A DNA stretch of 64,000 bases from CAMDBL01 sp964498125. GTDB taxonomy: Bacteria > Pseudomonadota > Alphaproteobacteria > Rhizobiales > Hyphomicrobiaceae. Made by a program: the position numbers and the translations under genes. The notes beneath the pieces are model-generated. The model did no database searches and had not been told where the DNA came from. It saw only the letters and a list, made by a program, of their open reading frames with translations. Location: the NCBI GenBank assembly GCA_964498125.1, contig CAZCGE010000143.1, positions 7,120-71,119 on the forward strand, written 5' to 3'. Of this stretch, positions 53,388-62,709 are shown piece by piece (the stretch's first letter is position 1; each line of letters begins with the position of its first letter).

Positions 53388-54212
53388 TCACCCGCCAAAG
53401 ACCAGCGCCGGCGCGATCGGCTCGCTGTCGAGGCGGGCGACGATGCCGGCCAGCGCGGGCTTCGGCGCGGGATACTCTTGCATCACATAGGGGTCATGAC
53501 CGGGCACGATCAGCCGCGGTGACGGCGCCAGACGTTCCAGCGTGCGATAGGCGTCGAGCATCTGGCCGAGGTGGAAGGCGGTGGTGAACGGGCGGTTGGT
53601 GGCCATGTTCTCGTAGAAGTGGGTGGCGTCCGAGGCCAGCACCAGCCAGCCGCGCCGCGTATGCACACGCACGGACTGCAATCCGTCGGAGTGGCCGTGC
53701 GTGGGATGCAGGGTGATGCCGGGCGCAATCTCGACCTCGCCGGCGTGCATTTCTATCCTGCCCTGGAAGTTGAGACGCACCATGCCGACCACGTCCTCGA
53801 CGTGATAGCTGTGGCCGAGCTTGGCATAGCGCATGTACTTGCCGGTGGCGTAGGCCATCTCGCGCTCCTGCAGGTGGAAGCGCGCCTGCGGGAACTTGTC
53901 AAAGTTGCCGGCGTGATCGTAGTGCAAGTGGGTCAGGATCACGTCGCGCACGTCGCGCGCATCGACGCCGAGCAGCTTCAGGCTCTCGATCGGGCAGCGC
54001 AGGAACGTGCGCTTCCTCTCCCTGGCCATCTCGGCGGTGAAGCCGGTATCAATGATGGTGGCGCCGCCGGGCCCGATGGCGACCCAGGTGAAATAGTCCA
54101 TCGCCATCGGCCCGTCGTGAGGATCGCCGCCGATGAAATGGTCGCTGCGCCTCGCCTCGCGCATGGCATAGCGCAGCGCGTAGACCTCGTACTGGGGCAG
54201 TGCGGTTTGCAT
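53388..54212 (-). CDS. Metallo-beta-lactamase-fold hydrolase, AHL-lactonase-like
   Basis: The 274-aa protein has the zinc motif VILTHLHYDHAGNF (HxHxDH) at about residues 107-120, then GITLHPTHGHSDGLQSV, LASDATHFYENM and LIVPGHDPYV. Lactonases of the AiiA-like N-acyl-homoserine-lactone group share this spacing. Other lactones or esters are equally possible substrates. The start at 54212 (MQTALPQYEVYALRYA) is supported by that family N-terminus. Binding protein C lies 20 bases upstream, so the two are probably cotranscribed. Confidence 0.88.
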   Translation of the reverse strand: MQTALPQYEVYALRYAMREARRSDHFIGGDPHDGPMAMDYFTWVAIGPGGATIIDTGFTAEMARERKRTFLRCPIESLKLLGVDARDVRDVILTHLHYDHAGNFDKFPQARFHLQEREMAYATGKYMRYAKLGHSYHVEDVVGMVRLNFQGRIEMHAGEVEIAPGITLHPTHGHSDGLQSVRVHTRRGWLVLASDATHFYENMATNRPFTTAFHLGQMLDAYRTLERLAPSPRLIVPGHDPYVMQEYPAPKPALAGIVARLDSEPIAPALVFGG

Positions 54213-54232
54213 GGATCGTTTCTCCACGTGCT

Positions 54233-55237
54233 TCACCCGCCCGGCACGCCGTGGATCGCTGGAAAGAACAGCTCCTGCCACGTCGCGGGCTTTTGCTTGA
54301 TGCTGCCGACACCAGCCATGAATTCGGCGTACTTCATGAGATTCTCCGGTGACGTCGTGTAGCGGATGTCGGGATCGTTGAGCACCTCGAGCACCTCGTC
54401 GAGCTTCATGCCCTGGCCTTCCATGTCGAGGAACACCTGGGCCGCGGCGCGCTTGTCGGCATTGACGAAGGCGATCCCCTCCTGCAGCGCTTTCAGGAAT
54501 ACGGCGTAGGCCTTGGGGTTGGCGTCGTGGAATTTCCCGGTCGTGTAGAGCATCGTGAACGTGCTCGGGCCGCCCATGACGTCGTTCGAGGTCAGGATCG
54601 TGCGCACGTCGGCTGCCTTGCGCTCGCGCTGATGGAACGGCGGCGAGGCGAAGTGGGCCGCGATGTCGGCACGGCCGGACATCAGCGCGATCAGGGCATC
54701 GGGGTGGGTCAGTCCGACCGTGAATTTGTCGTAGCGCGCGAACTCGGCCGCGCCGAACTCCTTGATCGCCGCCATCTGCATGATGATGGCCGGGATCGAG
54801 ACCTTCACCGCGGTGATGGCGATCTTGTCGGTGGGCTGCAGGTCACGCAGCGATTTCAGGTGCGGCGCGCGGGTGTTGAGATACATCGGGATCGAGGTCA
54901 TCGCGGCGACGCCCTTGACGCCGATGTTGCCGCGGGTTCGATCCCACAGCGTCAGGAAGGCCGGCGGGCCGGCCACAACCACGTCGGCGGCGCCCGACAG
55001 CAGCAGATCGTTGACCAGCGCGGGACCGCCGAGCCTGATCCATTCGGCGCGCAGGTTGGGCAGCCCGGCCTCGCGCGCCTTGGCCTCGATCAGGCCCTTC
55101 TGCTCCATCACCAGCAGCGGCAAAAAACCGACCCCGCCGGCCCCACGCGGGATCTTGATCACGTCGACTTCGGACATCGCCAGCGACGGCCACAGCATGA
55201 CGGCGCCGCACAGCGCCGCAAGGCATGTCTTCATCAT
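54233..55237 (-). CDS. Solute-binding protein C of the SsuA-like group
   Basis: The 334-aa protein has a signal peptide (MMKTCLAALCGAVMLWPSLAMS) and the shared pattern: LLLSGAADVVVAGPPAFLTLWDRTRGN, KIAITAVKVSIPAIIMQMAA and MKYAEFMAGVGSIKQKPATWQELFF. It is a paralogue of A and B. The GGAGG spaces best to the ATG at 55237. No own permease is adjacent, so it likely uses the importer at 46439-48131 or another distant one. Confidence 0.9.
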   Translation of the reverse strand: MMKTCLAALCGAVMLWPSLAMSEVDVIKIPRGAGGVGFLPLLVMEQKGLIEAKAREAGLPNLRAEWIRLGGPALVNDLLLSGAADVVVAGPPAFLTLWDRTRGNIGVKGVAAMTSIPMYLNTRAPHLKSLRDLQPTDKIAITAVKVSIPAIIMQMAAIKEFGAAEFARYDKFTVGLTHPDALIALMSGRADIAAHFASPPFHQRERKAADVRTILTSNDVMGGPSTFTMLYTTGKFHDANPKAYAVFLKALQEGIAFVNADKRAAAQVFLDMEGQGMKLDEVLEVLNDPDIRYTTSPENLMKYAEFMAGVGSIKQKPATWQELFFPAIHGVPGG

Positions 55238-55335
55238 TGTCACATCCTCCCACGGACTGCGCTCATGCGCACCTTCGATCCAAGTCTATTGCGCCGCAGC
55301 GTCGAGCACCAGCCAGACCGCGGACGACGACATCG

Positions 55336-56475
55336 TCAAAACACCGCTCCCCGTGCCGCAACCGGCCAGACGCTCTCCACCCGCGCGCGCTCAGTGCCCA
55401 TGCCGCGCACGCCGATGTACCAGTCGTGCAGGTTGATGGTCGGGTCGCAATGGCCGGGGATCAGCAGGATCTTGTCGCCGAGCCTGGGCCGCACGTTGCA
55501 GGCGGCGACGTTGAGGTTGCCGTGCTCATCGGACGGGCGCTCGTAAACGGCACCGGCCAGGCCCGCGACCTCGGGCATGCCCGAGTCGAAGGCGAAGGCC
55601 TTGAGGCCGGCGTCGACCACGGCACGTTCGAGGTTCGGCGTACTCATCACGGTGGCATGGACGAACAGCGCGTGCTCGAAGGTATCGAAGCGGTCGCCGT
55701 CGGCCTTCTTGTTGCGGGCATAGTCGGCATCCATGAAGCAATAGGAGCCCGCCTGCAGCTCATTGTAGACGCCGCTGGCCGCTTCCAGCTCGAACGTGCC
55801 GGTGCCGGCGCCCGTGATGATGTCGCAGGCAAGCCCAGCCTTGCCGAGCAGGTCCTTGGTGCGCCCCGCACTCTCGGCCGCGTAAGCGATCGCCTCGCGC
55901 CGTTCCGTGATCGTGCGCAAATGCTGGGCGCGGCCATGGTAGGCGTGCAGGCCGGCGAAGGTGAGACTTTGCTCGCGGGCGATCCGCTCGGCCAACGCGA
56001 CGGCGGGCGCGCCCGGCTCGACGCCGCAGCGATTGCCGCCGACGTTGATCTCGACCAGAACCCCGAGCGTGACGCCGGTCTTGGCCGCGGCGGCAGCCAG
56101 TCCCTCGATCGCCGCCTCATTGTCGACGGCGACCGAGATGCGCGCCTGATGCGCGAGTGCCGCCAGCCGATCGAGTTTGCGCGCGCCGATCACTTCGTTG
56201 GATATCAGCACATCACTGATGCCACCGAGCACCATCACCTCGGCCTCGGACACCTTCTGACAGCATAACCCGACGGCGCCGAGCGCCACTTGTTTCAAAC
56301 CGATCACCGACGACTTGTGCGTCTTGGCATGGGGTCGTAGCCGCACGCCGGCCTTGGCCGCCGCATCGGCCATAAGCTTCAGGTTGCGCTCGAAGGCGTC
56401 GAGGTCGATGATCAGCGCCGGCGTGTCGATGTCGGACATCGCGTCGCCGGGCCTGGCAGGTGGAAGTTGTTGCAT
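55336..56475 (-). CDS. DSD1/D-threonine-aldolase-like PLP enzyme
   Basis: The 379-aa fold-type III PLP enzyme has DTPALIIDLDAFERNLKLMADAAAKAGVRLRPHAKTHKS (residues about 15-55, with the Schiff-base Lys). Further stretches are VLVEINVGGNRCGVEPG, FAGLHAYHGRAQH, ITGAGTGTFELEAASGVYNELQAGSYCFMD and the metal-binding IPGHCDPTINLHD. Known members are D-serine dehydratase and D-threonine aldolase. AGGAG before the ATG at 56475 supports the longer start. It diverges from HyuB/HyuA, with a 281-base gap. Confidence 0.88.
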   Translation of the reverse strand: MQQLPPARPGDAMSDIDTPALIIDLDAFERNLKLMADAAAKAGVRLRPHAKTHKSSVIGLKQVALGAVGLCCQKVSEAEVMVLGGISDVLISNEVIGARKLDRLAALAHQARISVAVDNEAAIEGLAAAAAKTGVTLGVLVEINVGGNRCGVEPGAPAVALAERIAREQSLTFAGLHAYHGRAQHLRTITERREAIAYAAESAGRTKDLLGKAGLACDIITGAGTGTFELEAASGVYNELQAGSYCFMDADYARNKKADGDRFDTFEHALFVHATVMSTPNLERAVVDAGLKAFAFDSGMPEVAGLAGAVYERPSDEHGNLNVAACNVRPRLGDKILLIPGHCDPTINLHDWYIGVRGMGTERARVESVWPVAARGAVF

Positions 56476-56756
56476 GGGTGGACTCCTGATCCGAGTGCGA
56501 CCATTGCAGTTTCGCCGTGGACGGGCAACGCCGGCGACGGCGGGACGAGGCCGGGCCGCGGTCCTTCACTCACGGTACTATCAACGCGATAACAGCGTAA
56601 TAACTGACATGCGGGCGGCCACATGTCTCCGCGACCGGCTGGTCTGCGTTGGTGGAGGGTGGACGCGACCGGTCGCAGTTCATAGTCTCGCTCAGATCGC
56701 TGGCGAGCTCGAGCGCAGGCTCGGGTCCAGCGATGTGCCGACTGCGAGGCAAACTC

Positions 56757-58550
56757 ATGACCACCAAGACCGACCCGATCGCCTTCGAGCTGTTCAAGAA
56801 CGCGATTTTCTCGATCGCCGACGAGATGGCGCTGACGGTGTTCCGCACCACCTACTCGGGCGTGCTCAAGGACAACATGGACTTCTCGACCGGCTTTGCC
56901 GACGCGGAAGGGCGGCTGGCGGCGCAGGGGCTGACGCTGCCGGGGCATCTCGGCTCCGTGCCGACCGCCATGCAGTCGATCATGCGCCACTTCCGCGACG
57001 ACATGGCGCCGGGCGACGTCTTCATCATGAACGACCCGTTCGACGGCGGCATGCACCTGCCGGACATCTTCATCTTCAAGCCGCTGTATCACGACGGCGA
57101 GCGGCTGGCGTTCGCGGCCACCGTCTGCCACCACTGCGACGTCGGCGGACGGGTCGCCGGCTCGAACGCGTCGGACTCGACCGAGATCTACGCCGAGGGG
57201 CTGCGCATCGCGCCGATGAAGCTCTACGACGCCGGCCGTCTCAATCAGACCATCATGACGTTCATCGAACGCAACGTGCGCCTTCCCGTGCAGCTGTTCG
57301 GTGATCTGAGGGCGCAGCTTGCCGCCTGCCACATCGCCGAGCAGCAGTTCGCCGAACTGGTCGCGCGCTTCGGCGTCGCCGAGACCAGGCACTATATGAA
57401 TGAGACGATCGACTACGCCGAGCGGCTGACGCGGGCCGCACTTGCCGATCTGCCCGACGGCGAATGGAGTTTTGAGGACTGGATCGACGATGATGGCGTC
57501 GACTACGGCAAGCCGATCCGCCTGTTCGTCACCATCAGCAAGACGGGCGATCAGATGCTGGTCGACTGGACCGGCACGGCGCCGCAGGTCAGGGGCGCGA
57601 TCAACAACACGCTGTCCTTCACCAAGGCCGCTAGCTATACGGCCATTCGCTCCATTCTGCCGCCCGGCATTCCCAACAACGAGGGCGTGTTCCGCGCCAT
57701 CGAGGTGATCTGCCCGCCGGGCACGGTCGGCAACGGCGTGCTGCCGGCCGCCTGCGCCGCGCGCGGCCTCACCGGCTTTCGCATGACCGACTGCATGTTT
57801 GGCGCGCTGGCCATGATGCTGCCCGACAAGGTCAAGGCGGCCGGCGATGGCGGCAACACCGGCGTCTCGATTGGCGGCTGGAGCCAGGAGCGCAAGCCGT
57901 TCGTCTACGTTGATTTCACCTGCGGCGCCTGGGGCGCACGGCCGTGGGCGGATGGCCTCGACGGCAACTCGCACATGTTCGCCAACATGGCCTCACACTC
58001 GATCGAGGTGACGGAGGCGGAGCATCCGATCCAGCTGCTGGCCTACGAGTTCGTGCCCGACAAGGAAGGCGCCGGCAAGTATCGCGGCGGCGTGCCGTTC
58101 ATGCGCGACTACCGGCTGACCGAGGACGAGGCGACACTGCAAGTGCGCTCCGACCGGCGCACGCACCGACCGTTCGGGCTCTATGGCGGCAGTCCTGGCG
58201 CCCCGTCCGAGAACACGATGAACCCCGAAACCGAGCCGCGCGACCTGCCGAGCAAGCTGACCATGACCATGAAAAAGGGCGAGGTGTTCCGCCATGTTCT
58301 CGCCGGCGCGGGGGGCTGGGGCGATCCGCTGGAGCGCGATCCCGCCGCCGTGCTGCGCGACGTGCGCAACGAGCATGTCACGCCGGGCCGCGCGGCGCAG
58401 CACTACGGCGTCGTCGTCGATACCGCGCTCTGGCAGGTCGACAGCCAAGTGACGGAAAAGCGCCGCGCCGAAATCCGACTGGCGCGGGCCTGGAGCGAGA
58501 TACCGAAGGTGCAACGGCACGATCCGGTCATGTCCAAGGCGGCGGAGTAA
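56757..58550 (+). CDS. Hydantoinase B/oxoprolinase-type subunit (HyuB)
   Basis: The 597-aa protein has the HyuB family signatures: FELFKNAIFSIADEMALTVFRTTYSGVLKDNMDFSTGF, LPGHLGSVPTAM, PGDVFIMNDPFDGGMHLPDI and TVCHHCDVGGRVAGSNASDSTEIYAEGLRIAP, with the C-terminal GGWGDPLERDP. With HyuA it forms an ATP-dependent enzyme acting on hydantoins, oxoproline, caprolactam, acetone or acetophenone. The specificity is not visible. GAGGC spaces to the ATG at 56757. HyuA follows 6 bases later. Confidence 0.93.
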   Translation: MTTKTDPIAFELFKNAIFSIADEMALTVFRTTYSGVLKDNMDFSTGFADAEGRLAAQGLTLPGHLGSVPTAMQSIMRHFRDDMAPGDVFIMNDPFDGGMHLPDIFIFKPLYHDGERLAFAATVCHHCDVGGRVAGSNASDSTEIYAEGLRIAPMKLYDAGRLNQTIMTFIERNVRLPVQLFGDLRAQLAACHIAEQQFAELVARFGVAETRHYMNETIDYAERLTRAALADLPDGEWSFEDWIDDDGVDYGKPIRLFVTISKTGDQMLVDWTGTAPQVRGAINNTLSFTKAASYTAIRSILPPGIPNNEGVFRAIEVICPPGTVGNGVLPAACAARGLTGFRMTDCMFGALAMMLPDKVKAAGDGGNTGVSIGGWSQERKPFVYVDFTCGAWGARPWADGLDGNSHMFANMASHSIEVTEAEHPIQLLAYEFVPDKEGAGKYRGGVPFMRDYRLTEDEATLQVRSDRRTHRPFGLYGGSPGAPSENTMNPETEPRDLPSKLTMTMKKGEVFRHVLAGAGGWGDPLERDPAAVLRDVRNEHVTPGRAAQHYGVVVDTALWQVDSQVTEKRRAEIRLARAWSEIPKVQRHDPVMSKAAE

Positions 58551-58556
58551 CGAGCC

Positions 58557-60641
58557 ATGACCACCTATCGTATTGGCGTCGATATCGGCGGCACCTTCAC
58601 CGACATCGTGCTGCTTGGCAGTGACGGCACGATCCACACCAAGAAGCTCTCGTCCAGCATGGGCAACTACGCCGCCGCCATCGTCGACGGCCTCGCCGAG
58701 GTGTTCCGCGAACAGGGCCTCGCCGGCGGCGACGTCGAGGAGATCCGCCACGGCACCACGGTCGCCTCCAATGCTATTCTCGAAAAGAAGGGCGCCCGCG
58801 TCGGCCTGATCACCTCCAAGGGCTTCCGCGACGTGCTGGAAATCCGCACACTGCGCATGCCGCGCATGTACGATCTGGCCTGGACCAAGCCGGAGCCGCT
58901 GGTCGAGCGCTATCTGCGGCAGGTGGTCGACGAGCGCATCGATGCCAAGGGCAACATCGAACGCGCGCTGGCGCCAGCCGATGCGGAACGTGCCGTCGAT
59001 GCGCTACTGTCCGAGAAGGTCGAGGCGGTGGCGGTGTGCCTACTCAATTGCTTCGCCAACCCCGTGCACGAGCTGATGCTGCGCGACGTGCTGCGGCGCA
59101 AGGCGCCGGGCCTGCCGCTCAGTATTTCGTACGAGGTGCTGCCCGAGATCAAGGAGTACGAGCGCACCTCGACGACGGTGATCAACGCCTACGTCATGCC
59201 GATCGTCGCCACCTACCTGAAGGCGATGCGCCAGTCGCTGGATGCCGCCGGCATTCCCGCGCGCGTGCTGCTGATGCAGTCGAACGGCGGGCTCACCACC
59301 GATACCGCCGCCGTCGCCCGGCCGATGAACATCATCGAGTCGGGTCCCGCCGGCGGTGTCATTGGCGGCCAGGCGCTGGCCCGCGCCAAAGGGCTCGACA
59401 AGATCATCACCTTCGACATGGGCGGCACCACGGCCAAGGCCTCGCTGGTCGAGGCCGGCGAGGTGATGCGCGCGTCGGAATACGCGGTCGGCGCGGGCAT
59501 CATGATCGGCTCGCGGCTGCTGACGGGGGCCGGCTACACGCTCAAGGTGCCGGCCATCGACCTCGCCGAGGTCGGCGCCGGCGGCGGCTCGCTGATCTGG
59601 ATCGACCGTGGCGGGGCGCTGCAAATTGGGCCGGAAAGTGCCGGCGCGTCGCCCGGTCCCGTCTGCTACGACTTGGGCAACGAGACGCCGACGGTGACCG
59701 ACGCCAGTGTCGTGCTCGGCTACCTCAATCCGCACCATCTCGTTGGCGGGGCGCTCAAGCTCAATCCCAATAAGGCACGGACCGCGATCGAGGCCAAGGT
59801 TGCGCGGCCCCTGGGCCTGTCGGTGGAAGCAGCGGCCCATGGCGCCCACCAGATCGCCGCCTCCAACATGATCCGCGCCATCAAGGCGGTGTCGACCGAG
59901 CGCGGCCGCGACCCCAGGGAATTTGTCCTGTTCGCGTTCGGCGGCAATGGCCCGCTGTTCGCCTGCGGCATGGCCGACGCGCTCGGCATCGGCCGCATCG
60001 TCGTGCCGCCATCCGCGGGTTTGTTCTCCTCGTTCGGGCTGCTCTATGCCGACGTCGAGCATCACTACGGCCGCACCTTCCGCCGGCTGCTGCGCAAGGC
60101 CGATCTGGCGGAGATCGCCAAGGCGTGGGACGAACTGGCGCGGGAGGCGCTGCAGCAACTGGCGCTGGAGGGCTTCTCTGGGGAACGCGCGCGCCTGCGC
60201 CGGTCGGCGGCGATGCACTACCACGGCCAGAGCTACGAGCTGGTGGTTCCCGTGCCGGAGCGGCCGTTCGATGCGGCGATGGTGGCGCACCTCGAGGAGG
60301 CGTTCGGCGCCGAGCACGAGCGGACCTACGGCCACCGCGCGGGGGCGGAGGAGCCGGTCGAACTGGTGGCGATCCAGGTCGTGGGGCAAGGCTTGCGTGA
60401 GGGCCCGGGCGTGCCCGAGCGCGTGCGCCCCAGTCGCTCGGAACCCGAACCACCGGCGCCGCGCCAAGCCTATTTCGGGCCGGCGCATGGCTGGATGGAA
60501 ACGCCGCTGCTGCGCCGGGCCGACCTGGCACGGGCGCGAAAGGGGCCGCTGATCATCGAGGAGTACGACTCCACAACGCTGGTGCGCCCCGGTGCCACGG
60601 CCAGCCTGGATCAGGGCGGCAATATCGTCATTGAGATGTAG
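58557..60641 (+). CDS. Hydantoinase A/oxoprolinase-type subunit (HyuA)
   Basis: The 694-aa ATP-binding subunit has the actin-like N-terminus YRIGVDIGGTFTDIVLLGSDG. The RHGTTVASNAILEKKGARVGLITSKGF segment follows, then MNIIESGPAGGVIGG, FDMGGTTAKASLV and GASPGPVCYDLG, with VLFAFGGNGPLFA in the C-terminal half. The family uses ATP to activate an amide or carbonyl for hydrolysis or carboxylation in complex with HyuB. The pair plus the TRAP transporter is a transport-and-hydrolysis unit. Confidence 0.94.
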   Translation: MTTYRIGVDIGGTFTDIVLLGSDGTIHTKKLSSSMGNYAAAIVDGLAEVFREQGLAGGDVEEIRHGTTVASNAILEKKGARVGLITSKGFRDVLEIRTLRMPRMYDLAWTKPEPLVERYLRQVVDERIDAKGNIERALAPADAERAVDALLSEKVEAVAVCLLNCFANPVHELMLRDVLRRKAPGLPLSISYEVLPEIKEYERTSTTVINAYVMPIVATYLKAMRQSLDAAGIPARVLLMQSNGGLTTDTAAVARPMNIIESGPAGGVIGGQALARAKGLDKIITFDMGGTTAKASLVEAGEVMRASEYAVGAGIMIGSRLLTGAGYTLKVPAIDLAEVGAGGGSLIWIDRGGALQIGPESAGASPGPVCYDLGNETPTVTDASVVLGYLNPHHLVGGALKLNPNKARTAIEAKVARPLGLSVEAAAHGAHQIAASNMIRAIKAVSTERGRDPREFVLFAFGGNGPLFACGMADALGIGRIVVPPSAGLFSSFGLLYADVEHHYGRTFRRLLRKADLAEIAKAWDELAREALQQLALEGFSGERARLRRSAAMHYHGQSYELVVPVPERPFDAAMVAHLEEAFGAEHERTYGHRAGAEEPVELVAIQVVGQGLREGPGVPERVRPSRSEPEPPAPRQAYFGPAHGWMETPLLRRADLARARKGPLIIEEYDSTTLVRPGATASLDQGGNIVIEM

Positions 60642-60653
60642 GTTGGACCGGGC

Positions 60654-60763
60654 GGGGTCAGACGCATGCGTCTGACCCCTTGGTCGCACGATGCTGCGAC
60701 AGCAGACTGTGCAGGTGGAGCCGGCGGTGCCAGACAAGGGGTCAGACCCAAGGGTCTGACCCC
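60654..60763. repeat. Two GGGGTCAGACCC-type palindromes between HyuA and DctM
   Basis: One copy (60654-60679) is a perfect 26-base palindrome with GGGGTCAGACGC arms. The other (60738-60763) has arms GGGGTCAGACCC and GGGTCTGACCCC and ends 2 bases before the DctM stop. Both lie in the 120-base gap between convergent genes and could block read-through. Confidence 0.8.
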
Positions 60764-60764
60764 G

Positions 60765-62051
60765 TCACCCCACAACCCGCGGCAGCCACATGGCGATATC
60801 GGGAAAGATACAGATCAAAACAATCATAAGCAGCAGCGCGAGCACAAAGGGCGCCGCGCCGATCTCGACATCGGACAGCGTTCCGCGTCCGCGGATGCCC
60901 TGGATGACGAACAGATTGATGCCGAACGGCGGCGTCACCATCGCGGTTTGAATGAGCAGCACGATGAGAATGCCATACCAGATCGGATCGTAGCCGGCCT
61001 GCACGATCAGTGGCGTGGTGATGGGGATTGTCGCGATCATCATGGACAGTTCCTCCATGAAGGTGCCGAGCACGAGATAGAGAACAATCACTGCCGTTAA
61101 TACTTGGATCGGTGTCAGTTGATAGGCCTTGATCAGCTCGCTCAGTTGTCGCGTCAGCCCGATCGTTTGCAGGACGATGTTGAGAAAGAACGAGCCTACC
61201 AGGATCGCCACCACCATCGCCGTCGTCCGGGCCGTCCCTTCGCAGACCTCGCGCAGCATCGTCCAAGTCAGCCGGCGCCGCCAGGCGGTGATCGCCAGCG
61301 CGCCGACGATGCCGACCGCCGCCGATTCTGTCGCCGTTGCTATGCCAAAAAAGATGGCGCCGACGACGATCATCAATAGGGCGAGCGGCGGCAGCAGATC
61401 GGGCAACAGCCGCATTCGGGCTTCCCAATTGGTCGCGACTTTGTCGCCGCCCCACTCCGGCTTCCACAGGCACAGGATCAGCACGGTCAGGCTGAACAGC
61501 ACTGTCAGGATGAAGCCTGGAATGAAGCCCGCGAGATAGAGCTTGGGCACCGAGGTATCGGTCATGACGCCGTAGATGATCATATTGATCGACGGCGGGA
61601 TGAGAATGCCCAGCGTGCCGCCGGCGGCCAGCGTGCCGAGGAACAGCGGCTCGTTGTATTTGTGCTTGTCGATCTCGCCGATCGCCACCACCCCGATCGT
61701 GGCGGCCGTCGCCACGCTCGATCCCGACACCGAGCCGAACAGGGCGCAGGCGCCGATGTTGGAATGCATCAGCCCGCCCGGCAGCCACGACATCCACTGC
61801 ACCAGCGCCTCGTACATGCGGCCGGCGATGCCGCTGCGCAGCAGGATCTCGCCGAACATGATGTAGAACGGCACCGCGGTCAGGATGAAGTTGGTCTGTG
61901 TCGACCAGCTGAGCTCGCCGATCACCCGCGTCAGCGGCATCGGCGAGAACAGCTGATTGAGGATCAGCCCGACCATGCCCATGCCGGCGGCAACCGCGAT
62001 CGAGCTGCCGAGGACGATCAGAAGCACGATGAGTGAAACGGCCGCGGTCAT
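60765..62051 (-). CDS. dctM: TRAP transporter large permease DctM
   Basis: The 428-aa polytopic membrane protein of the DctM family starts MTAAVSLIVLLIVLGSSIAVAAG and has about twelve transmembrane helices. Family stretches are GIAGRMYEALVQWMSWLPGGLMHSNIGACALFGSVSGSSVATAATIGVVAI, AGGTLGILIPPSINMIIYGVMTDTSV and PPFGINLFVIQGI. It drives Na+-coupled uptake of an organic acid. It is coupled by ATGA to DctQ. The substrate is set by DctP. Confidence 0.92.
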   Translation of the reverse strand: MTAAVSLIVLLIVLGSSIAVAAGMGMVGLILNQLFSPMPLTRVIGELSWSTQTNFILTAVPFYIMFGEILLRSGIAGRMYEALVQWMSWLPGGLMHSNIGACALFGSVSGSSVATAATIGVVAIGEIDKHKYNEPLFLGTLAAGGTLGILIPPSINMIIYGVMTDTSVPKLYLAGFIPGFILTVLFSLTVLILCLWKPEWGGDKVATNWEARMRLLPDLLPPLALLMIVVGAIFFGIATATESAAVGIVGALAITAWRRRLTWTMLREVCEGTARTTAMVVAILVGSFFLNIVLQTIGLTRQLSELIKAYQLTPIQVLTAVIVLYLVLGTFMEELSMMIATIPITTPLIVQAGYDPIWYGILIVLLIQTAMVTPPFGINLFVIQGIRGRGTLSDVEIGAAPFVLALLLMIVLICIFPDIAMWLPRVVG

Positions 62052-62644
62052 GGCTTTGTCTCTCTCTCGAGCACGTGCTCGGCGGAGCGGATCTCCTCCT
62101 CGGCTTCCGCCACGGCCGACTTCGAGCCGATCAGCGCGAACACGACGGCGAGATCGCCGCGCGCATAGGCCAGCAGGGCGCGCGTCAGCAGCAGCAGCGC
62201 CACCAGAACGAAGAACGCGAGGCCGGCGAACCAAATGGCCTGCGGCACGACCAGCGGCGTCTGCAGATCAGACATCGAGTGCGAGCCAGAGACGTAGGAC
62301 TGCTCGAGCACGCCCCACCCATGCCAGGCCACCAGAGCGATGAATGAGGCCAGGCAGGCGAGGCTCATCAGATCGAGCGTGGCCCTAACGCGGGCAGGGA
62401 CGCGGACGTAGACCGTATCGATGCGGATGTGCGAGCGGCTGAGCAGCGCGACGGAGAAGCCCCAGACGCTGGCAATGGCCAGCGCGTACCCCGCCAGCTC
62501 ATCGGCCCCGCCCACCGTCTTAGTGAAGACATAGCGCAGGAAGATATCGACGCAGATCACCACTGACGCCAGCAGCAGCAGCGCGCCGCCGGCAATCGCC
62601 CCCCAGCGGGCGATCCCTTCCGCGATGTCCTGCAAGCGCTGCAT
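62048..62644 (-). CDS. dctQ: TRAP transporter small permease DctQ
   Basis: The 198-aa protein has four transmembrane helices. The DctQ signature is in VVICVDIFLRYVFTKTVGGADELAGYALAIASVWGFSVALLSRSHIRIDTV (residues about 28-78), followed by two more helices. The long polar C-terminal tail (SKSAVAEAEEEIRSAEHVLERETKP) is an addition to the usual form. The ATG at 62644 is preceded by GGGGGAG. It is operonic with DctM (overlap) and DctP (65 bases). Confidence 0.88.
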   Translation of the reverse strand: MQRLQDIAEGIARWGAIAGGALLLLASVVICVDIFLRYVFTKTVGGADELAGYALAIASVWGFSVALLSRSHIRIDTVYVRVPARVRATLDLMSLACLASFIALVAWHGWGVLEQSYVSGSHSMSDLQTPLVVPQAIWFAGLAFFVLVALLLLTRALLAYARGDLAVVFALIGSKSAVAEAEEEIRSAEHVLERETKP

Positions 62645-62709
62645 CTGCTCCCCCCGTCCACCGAAACGCGCGACCCATGGACCCGCGACGCGGCGCAACA
62701 TGCGTGCGA

